In this document: one piece after another, positions 59,001 through 64,000 of the stretch
How positions within the stretch are numbered: the first letter of the stretch is position 1
How the letters are laid out: each line of letters opens with the position of its first letter
Assembly (NCBI RefSeq): GCF_016808095.1
Contig: NC_068974.1
Location: 5,208,001-5,272,000, forward strand
Length of the DNA: 64,000 bases
Direction of reading: 5' to 3'
Origin: Vigna angularis
Lineage: Eukaryota > Streptophyta > Magnoliopsida > Fabales > Fabaceae
Made by a program: the position numbers and the translations under genes
Notes under the pieces: generated by a model
What the model was told of the DNA's origin: nothing
The model's database searches: none
What the model saw: only the letters and a program-made list of their open reading frames with translations

Positions 59001-62000
59001 TGCAAGGATCCTTTCACATGACAGACAGAACTGACGCAGGGGTGTCATGAGTGGACGTTTGTGGTCCTCAAGATTCTGAACAAAATGATGGTGAAGACAG
59101 GCTTGGCCACAGGTGCTGATGCATTTGGTGGCACAAGCGGTGGAGATGACGGGAAGAAGGACCGCCATTGTATATCAGTGAAACAAACGGAAGAAGAAAC
59201 CCATTGGGTGTGGCAGAAAACCCTTCACATTGGTGAAGGCAAAGAGCCCTTCTCAATGGAGAAGAATATGATGGAAGCGGGAGAAGTAGTACTAGGAGCT
59301 GGCACATCAATGACATCAACAGCGGAGACGAAGCACTGTTGCTCGAGAAACAGAAACGAATTTAGTGAGAAAGGGAGAAACCTAGTGGTGGAGCAGGAAA
59401 GGTTCTGGTCATGAAACGTGAGGCGATACCCCCTACGGCAAAGCTGGAGGATGACGAAAGTGGAAGAGGATGGTGTGAACTTGAGAAGAAGTCAAAGGGT
59501 CAAAAGAAGATCATTTGAGTGAGGCGAACAGAAAGCTAGTGGCACGGTGATCTTCTGACCAGGGAAGGGCAACACGTGAACAGTACGCGCCCAAGATCTA
59601 CCAAAGAGAGGAGGCGCGTGACGGTGCGTTAGGACGAGACAGAGACGGCGACCACCAGGGTTAGGTCGCATTCGAAGAGACGATCCAGATCCGCTATTTA
59701 CCGATCAAAACTGCAATGGTGACCGGCGGCAGACGGTAGCCGGCGACATACGGAGGCTGACGACGGATGGTGACCGGTGGTGGAGAGCGGTGGTGCACAG
59801 CGCAGTTAGCAGCGAAGGCAGTGGCCTTTCTTGGGTTCTTCGAAGAAGAGACTTTCGGTCTCATTGATTCAACTGGCAGTCAATAAGAATGCCAAAAGGA
59901 GCCAAAATTGATTGGGCATCAACAGATCTAAAGCACAGCTACTGGTCCGAAAGCGAATGGGTTCGAATCCCATTCTAATCATACTCAAACAAACACTGTA
60001 TTTGGTAATACTGGAAAAAAGGTCAGAATTCTAAGGCAGAACTTGACTAGGGCAATTGAGCCCACTAAAAACACATGTTAAAGAAGAGACTTTTAGGGGC
60101 TGCCGGCGCCCATGGCGGCCGGTCGCCGACGGATAGCAAAGACAGCGGAAGTGGATCAAACAAGCTATGATACCAAGTTGAAAATAAGACTGATTTATTA
60201 TTCTCAATCATTAAAAAATACATTCTGATACTCTCTATTTGTAATAATCTAATTCTCCTAAAAAGAGAAATAGGGAAAGTAGGAAAGTAAAATAAAATAA
60301 AAGATTATATATCTATTTCCTGTAATTAGGAAGATTCTAAAAATATTATCTCAAATTACAACACAAAAGAATAGACATCAATGGTTATTGAACAGTTCAA
60401 TGATTTGTTAGTTGACTTAAAGAAATGAGAAAAGTGAAGCTTGGCCAATTCTTTGAGAGTCAACTATAGATTCATTGGCTAGGATTTTGTGATGAGACTT
60501 TTTAGGAAAGGAGAACGACTAAAACAGAAAGGTATTACTAGAAATATATCAAAAGAACTTGTGTCAATTTTCCATGAACATTGGCTTCCTACAAATTATG
60601 AAATGCAAGTTGGTAATAATGGGAGGTGTAGATGATTGTGCTTGGCTACCAAATTTGAACTTGAAATATGTTTGATATTACTTATTAGAAACCTTTGGTT
60701 CCACAACCTTAGATTTGAAGACAATAGTTTTTACGTCAGGGAAGTCATGGAGTGAGTTGGAAGTTTCTTGGATATGACCTTTCTCTTACAATATTTACAC
60801 TTAGGATATCTTCTACTACCGCGTCTTCCTCTAATTCCACAACTTCCAATTACCTATACCAAAATCATAACTACAGATTTAGTGGATTCTTGAAAGTTTC
60901 TACCCTTAAGAGCTAGAACATGAAGAAGCCATGTTGTTGAACATTTCTTCTTTGGAACTTGTTGTACAGTTAAGATTTGATCCCTAATATGATTAAAATT
61001 CTCGTTCATCAAACCAAGGATCATAATCGTATAAAATTTGTCTGGCTTCTTGATTTGTTCTAGGAAATCAATTTCTGAAAACACCTTAGTTTTTCAACAA
61101 GTTGATCATTAGTGATAAAGGATGTTGTTTCATGGTGTGCCTGTTTAACTGATGTTATCATGTGGACAAGGTCATAGACATTAATAAGGTTCCTCTTATG
61201 AGTTAACTTAAGTATTTAGAAACAAATTTATCTTAATAATTTTAATATCGATTTAAGAACCCAAAGATGCCTTCCATTGAAAACGAATTTAATCCCAAAG
61301 ATTTATGTGTCAATGTTAACATCTTAGAGAAGATTATGATGAAGCACACGAAAAGGGGAACGAGTAACAAGGAACACAAAGAAGGAACAAGAAACAAGGA
61401 ACACAAAGAAGGAACAAGAAACAAAGAACACAAAGAAGTTATTGGTGGTACAAAGTTGAATACCGAAGAACGTGGGAATAAAATAAGGACTAGAAAAGAA
61501 AGATCAAGTGGAGAAGACTTAGGAGGATGGAAGAAGGAGACCGCCACTTGAAGATGAAGAGTTCTTCATGTTGATGATTAGCTCCATGGAGAATTGCTGC
61601 ATGACTCCTAAGAGAAGAAGATAATATTCAAAACTCAAGATCACTCTTACCCAAGGGTCTCAAATGCTCACAAATTTCATATATCATCCAAAGTAAAAAT
61701 ACAGGAAGTAGTGTAGGCTATTTGTATCCTTATTTGTCCAAAAACTGTCCTACATGAGACCTAGACATGTCTCAAATCAATTGCTAATGTCCCTCCCAAA
61801 GGCTTCCAAGATTCAAATATAAAAGAGGGAGAAACTTTAAAATCTGAACTTAGAAATCCAAATCCAGGGTAACCTTCTTGTTGGTTGAAATTCCTTCATG
61901 GCTTCCATACCTTGATTCATGCATTCCCTGCCAACTTAAGGCATGTGTTCCTTGCCATATTCTCCTTGTTTTGCCTAAGAATTAGAGCTTCCAAATTGGG

Positions 62001-63912
62001 CTTCTAATGTTGCTTGACTTTAAAACTCCATACCCTTTTGTACTTTAAATGCCCATTTATGTATTTTACTATATGAACCTAATTTGAAAATATATTCTTA
62101 TCACAAGTCGAAGAAATATGAAACAAGGAAAAAAAGAAACTATTTATGATTGCAAGAGCATTTTTGTTTGTCATGCTTCTATTAATTGTTCTTAAAATAT
62201 GATCTTGCTCCTTTTCTTGTTCTTCATTCGTTAATTCATCCAATGCTAAATGTCATTTGCAAAGATACTTTCAACAATTTCCAAAACCTTGTGCAAGTTT
62301 TGAAAATTGAGGGTTCCCAATATATTGGGTTCCAAAGATTGCCACAATGGTAATGAACAAGATCACTAATAGCAGTGTCAAAGTGAGCCAACCCAGTTCA
62401 CACAGGTTGACTTAGCACAGGTTGAGCTAAAAATGAGTAAGCTCAAGCCGACTCTCTTTCTGGTGAGCCATAAATTTTTGTAACTCGGCTCGACCCACCA
62501 TAGGTTGGTGGGTTGATTCACTTAAGAATGTTTTGTTTTTTCAATTTATTTTATATATTAATGATCGTACAATCAGAGCAGACTCTCTAGAGTCATTATA
62601 TAAGATTAGAATCAAAATGTTTGCCTATTTTACCTAATATTATCATAAAGATAGTAAATGAAAATTAAAGTTTCAAGCTACATAACTTGACAAACAAATA
62701 AATTAAACATTCAAACTATTCAATCATTATTTAACAACATTCTAGTATTTGAAATGATCAAATTGTCATATTAGATATTAGAAGTAGTAAATAATTGTAA
62801 TAAAAAACTTGTAAAAAATGGTGAAAAACTAATAAAGGGATTTTATATTTGGGTTGTGGATCAACTCACCTTCAACTTGGCTTAAACGTATTTAACCTAG
62901 GAATTAAGTGAGCCGGGTCCAATTTGATCCACATTTAAACCATGTAAAACGTTTCCAACCCAACCTGGTTTGAACTTGCGGTGAGTCGGGTTGGCTCAAA
63001 GGTTGAAACCCATTTTGATATCTCTAATCAATATCTAGTAAAGCCAAATATTTCTAAAGATATTTTCCTATCAAATGATATCATATCTCCCTATTTAATG
63101 TTATCTAATCATATCTCTAACAATATCTAATAATCAGAATAGTATGGCTACTTCCATAAGAGTGCCAAGAAAGTTGGATTTGGATTGAGCTTTCCTAGTA
63201 TTGATATTGGATGAGAATTTTACCTCTATCTTTTACTTGAATTTTGGCATGATACTGGAATTCCCTTCTCCGGTAGCTATTGCAGTTTATTGGCATTAAT
63301 TCAACTCTATTCTAACAAACTTTCCTTTGGCATGTTTTATGTAGTGTGCAGTTTTGTTTATTTTTCAACTTCCAGATGCATCTCCTTTCATATGCATGCA
63401 GCTAATTAACTTTACTCTTTAGATAATGCTCAATTATCCCCCTCACCTCGCATGAACAAGGGTGTTGGTTTTATTGTGTTCTTGATTTCCTGGCTAAGAA
63501 AAGGTTGTTTGTGTCACTCAGGCACGTATGGCATCTGCAACCACGCTAGTGACCATGATGGATGGTCTGTCTTCGATTTTCCTACAAGTAGCTGAATATA
63601 AGGAGTCTAACAAATTTGGATCTTTTATGGCACTTTCTAGCTCCCTTGGCAAGATTTTACTGGAACTTCATAGAGGTATCTATAACATTTGCTGTATCTT
63701 ATTGAATATATTGTGGCTTACAGACATCTGTTTTATGCTTTTGATTTTTTTCTTGTCTCTTCATTATTTATTTACATATTTTACTTAATTTTACACTTGT
63801 TGTCTCTTTTCCATTGATGTGTAGGTCTTCTTTACCTAATAGAGCATGAAGCTCATACTAAATTGCTGGCTTTGTTATTCAGGATTATCAAGCTTTTGAT
63901 ATCATCTACACC
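48072..63912 (+). CDS. HEAT repeat-containing protein 6 (HEATR6)-like, 5' part (11 exons seen; continues past window)
   Basis: Exons: 48072-48263, 48473-48568, 48655-48836, 49794-50061, 50139-50206, 50328-50397, 50485-50850, 55124-55203, 55310-55361, 63522-63675, 63825-63912. All have GT-AG borders and matching phases, giving ~538 codons with no stop. The N-terminus is MAGKGFDGAAPTSLVRSWRT. Exon 7 holds the DUF4042-type stretch of HEATR6 proteins: SGRTPGTYLLVGHKEKELST, DHGTYRPPHLRKRD, and a Ser/Asp-rich SSDSEFSDGDVSANDSG leading to VRVAAITCIQ. Exon 10 reads LSSIFLQVAEYKESNKFGSF. HEATR6 is an alpha-solenoid protein of unknown biochemical role in plants. Introns 7 (4.3 kb) and 9 (8.2 kb) are packed with transposons, yet every flanking exon is intact. 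The 3' end lies beyond base 64000. Confidence 0.88.
49255..49440 (+). repeat. Possible tRNA-derived SINE in intron 3 of the HEATR6-like gene
   Basis: Contains GTATAGGGTTCAAATCTCC, close to a pol III B box (GGTTCRANNCC), and an upstream CTAAGCTCTTTAGTGCCC that could be a degraded A box. It then runs ACCTTGTGGGCAGGGTACC. Target duplications and tail were not resolved. Confidence 0.35.
51300..51570 (-). repeat. LTR-like legume repeat in intron 7
   Basis: On the - strand it reads GTGTTAGAGATCTCACATCA ... CAATCCTCACCTTATAAATC ... GAAATTGAGTTAGGCATAAA. This is the layout of a short LTR family that I recall as widespread in legumes (GGAA.TCCCACATCG ... CCTCACCTTA ... GAGTTAGGC). No primer site was confirmed. 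Confidence 0.5.
51574..52600 (-). pseudogene. Copia Pol (RT/RNase H end) and 3' LTR fragment in intron 7
   Basis: The - strand frame 52299-51907 gives RMVQYLKETLGKGILFKRNG, DANYLLSIVDQRSTTRYGTF and ICELLWLKIIFEDLRIKQDE, followed by HNPVQHDRTKH. The adjacent frame continues IDRHFIKEKL. This is the RNase H end of copia Pol. A purine-rich TTGAGGGGAGTATCA at 51806-51792 is the polypurine tract, so the sequence below ~51790 is the LTR. Upstream, 52345-52598 encodes TVVDKEIYHKLVGKLICLTL-like Pol in a tandem duplication. The rest of Pol and Gag are missing. Confidence 0.8.
52345..52598 (-). repeat. Tandem duplication of 127 bp inside the copia Pol fragment
   Basis: Unit 1 52345-52471, unit 2 52472-52598. 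They are nearly identical, differing mainly at GAATGAG versus GAAGGAC near the end. Each encodes part of copia Pol on the - strand. Confidence 0.9.
52950..53035. repeat. Dispersed repeat, copy 2 (partner 8985-9130)
   Basis: Shares TAGTTGATAGT.AAGATG.ACTCTTTCTACTTAAGAG and the following GTGACTTGA block with 8985-9130. It is followed by a (TA)n/(TG)n tract at ~53036-53090. Confidence 0.65.
53506..54431. mobile_element. Non-autonomous hAT-type element (926 bp) with perfect 8-bp TSD
   Basis: Ends CAGTGTTATTTAAACTCGG (left) and CCGATATTGATAACACTG (right) are inverted repeats of the hAT type. They are bounded by identical GTTAGAAA at 53498-53505 and 54432-54439. The interior has no transposase. 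Its left part is GC-richer than the rest. Confidence 0.88.
54440..55123 (+). other. Distal part of intron 7 of the HEATR6-like gene
   Basis: AT-rich intron sequence ending in a splice acceptor before exon 8. No other feature recognised. Confidence 0.5.
55362..56150 (+). other. Proximal part of intron 9 of the HEATR6-like gene
   Basis: No gene is supported. The frame 55573-55803 has no family features. 55985-56070 (CCTCACTTTCTAAACGG, TTGTAAGGTTGAATTAAAC) resembles the LTR-like repeat at 51300-51570. Confidence 0.45.
56150..57909 (-). pseudogene. Copia Pol remnant in intron 9 (integrase end, RT, RNase H)
   Basis: Read on the - strand. The RT start is in 57499-57164: YRRLSPYFSFIPFVPSITIP, then KALDEPRERQALISKMQVLE, TWKLVLLPFG, VYGIKVGPNGEIDHLK. 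Further down, near 56900, is the RT catalytic YVDDIII equivalent (reverse complement of ATTATATCATCAACATACAT). RNase H-like sequence follows to ~56160. Many stops and frame changes. It is split by the 2.45-kb LTR element at 57910, with gag remnants on the far side at 60364-61150. Confidence 0.75.
57910..58097 (-). repeat. 3' LTR (188 bp) of the non-coding LTR element
   Basis: Same length as the 5' LTR at 60176-60363 and differs at about 8-9 positions. A polypurine tract (reverse complement of CTCCCCCTCAAGCTGG) abuts it at 58098-58114. Confidence 0.93.
58497..58826. repeat. Hairpin-forming minisatellite, about nine units of ~35 bp
   Basis: Each unit is a short palindromic arm, a CTTAACT-type loop, the complementary arm, and an AACAACAAC spacer. 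Arms differ between units but stay complementary: TTAGGG/CCCTAA (58500, 58534), TTCAGGG/CCCTGAA (58602), TGTAGGG/CCCTACA (58751) and TGTAGGGT/ACCCTACA (58796). Confidence 0.88.
59945..59985 (+). other. tRNA-like T-arm / pol III B-box
   Basis: AATGGGTTCGAATCCCATT (59956-59974) has a perfect stem and the invariant TTCGAAT loop of a tRNA T-arm. No acceptor stem, anticodon arm or A box was found at the expected spacing, so it is not called a tRNA gene. Confidence 0.45.
60176..60363 (-). repeat. 5' LTR (188 bp) of the non-coding LTR element
   Basis: Partner of 57910-58097. The primer-binding site follows it on the - strand. Confidence 0.93.
60364..61150 (-). pseudogene. Copia Gag remnant (host of the nested LTR element)
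   Basis: The - strand frame 61084-60854 reads FSEIDFLEQIKKPDKFYTIM and NHIRDQILTVQQVPKKK, a copia Gag signature. The remainder towards 60364 is degenerate Gag/zinc-knuckle/protease region. Removing the nested element rejoins this to the integrase side at 57909. Confidence 0.7.
61340..61445. repeat. 27-bp tandem repeat
   Basis: Three near-perfect units of GAAGGAACAAGAAACAAGGA plus ACACAAA. The + strand frame 61267-61551 over it (repeated GTRNKEHKE) has no other support as a gene. Confidence 0.85.
61552..62369 (+). other. Intron 9 sequence without recognised features
   Basis: Moderately AT-rich, no coding potential recognised. Possibly old transposon sequence. Confidence 0.45.
62370..63026. 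mobile_element. Probable non-autonomous hAT-like element (~0.66 kb)
   Basis: Left end TAGCAGTGTCAAAGTGAGCC and right end (inverted) TAGAGATATCAAAATGGGTT share a TAGnnrTrTCAAA pattern typical of small plant hAT elements. Long inverted sub-terminal similarity is visible (GAGCC.ACCCAGTTC near 62385 versus GAGTCGGGTTGGCTC near 62983). Flanking 8-mers ATCACTAA and ATCAATAT match at only 5 positions, so boundaries are approximate. Confidence 0.55.
63027..63521 (+). other. Distal part of intron 9
   Basis: Ordinary intron sequence leading to the acceptor CACTCAG before exon 10. Confidence 0.5.
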
Positions 63913-64000
63913 GTATGTTTCTTTGCTTCTCATATTATTCTATTTGTTCAATTTAGTTATAATTGAAATGGTACGTTTTTCGTTGTTTTTCTTTTACTCA

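Larger units (their letters stand above)
57910..60363 (-). mobile_element. Non-coding LTR retrotransposon (2.45 kb), nested in the copia remnant
   Basis: Two 188-bp LTRs flank ~2.08 kb. On the - strand the 5' LTR is followed by TTGGTATCATAGC (60175-60163), a copia-type initiator-tRNA primer site, and the 3' LTR is preceded by a polypurine tract. A 5-bp direct repeat CAAAA (57905-57909, 60364-60368) flanks the element. No gag or pol: the interior holds a hairpin minisatellite (58497-58826), GC-rich sequence of unknown origin (58850-60150), and a tRNA-like B-box near 59960. It is a non-autonomous element presumably mobilised by a copia relative. Confidence 0.9.

Noticed and set aside
59061..59414. 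117-codon + strand frame in the non-coding LTR element
   Set aside because: No domain, overlaps a - strand frame of similar quality, and the element's transcript runs on the - strand.
59945..59985. tRNA gene
   Set aside because: Only a T-arm is present. No acceptor stem, D-arm or anticodon arm at the right spacing.
61267..61551. 94-codon + strand frame with GTRNKEHKE repeats
   Set aside because: Made by a 27-bp tandem repeat in an intron. No family resemblance.

Overview
The window is AT-rich plant nuclear DNA. GT-AG introns, long (AT)n tracts, and several classes of degraded transposable elements sit between and inside ordinary plant genes. Gene content and repeat flavour (ATCGATTA-rich LTRs, repeat segments I recall as common in legume genomes) point to a papilionoid legume, probably a Phaseoleae bean such as Vigna or Phaseolus. 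The species is inference.

Five host genes can be reconstructed. (1) A SWEET2-type sugar transporter, + strand, 1672-2954, six exons, 235 aa. (2) A small plant-specific membrane protein, - strand, 4585-5475, two exons. (3) A single-exon WD40 protein of the ROOT INITIATION DEFECTIVE 3 / Ipi3 type, 14261-15580, with a telo-box just upstream. (4) A complete 24-exon LRR-malectin receptor kinase of the LRR-VIII-2 group, - strand, 28925-39398, 1008 codons. (5) The 5' part of a HEATR6-like HEAT/ARM protein, + strand, 48072 to beyond the right edge. Two of its introns total about 12.4 kb and are filled with nested transposons.

The rest is mostly mobile DNA. Mutator-like elements (MULEs) dominate. An autonomous-type MULE lies at 42749-47617, with ~300-bp TIRs and a 9-bp target duplication. 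It carries a nonsense-riddled transposase and an intact convergent GRF zinc-finger/membrane ORF. A second MULE (about 22150-26222) has lost its 5' end and is fused in frame to a copia Gag. Two Pack-MULE-like elements (10965-12694 and 16907-18541) carry non-transposon DNA; the first holds an antisense piece of a U-box/ARM gene. LTR elements include a copia LTR with PBS and gag (20485-22150), a gypsy-type LTR (26578-27022), copia fragments in both long introns of the HEATR6-like gene, and a 2.45-kb non-coding LTR element (57910-60363). That last element contains a minisatellite whose units form hairpins with co-varying stems. A 926-bp hAT-type element with a perfect 8-bp target duplication sits at 53506-54431.

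The observations I rate highest are the Gag-MULE in-frame chimera, the nonsense-only decay of the MULE transposase beside an intact GRF ORF, the hairpin minisatellite, and the Pack-MULE capture of a U-box/ARM gene fragment. I saw no rRNA gene, convincing tRNA gene, CRISPR array or virus.
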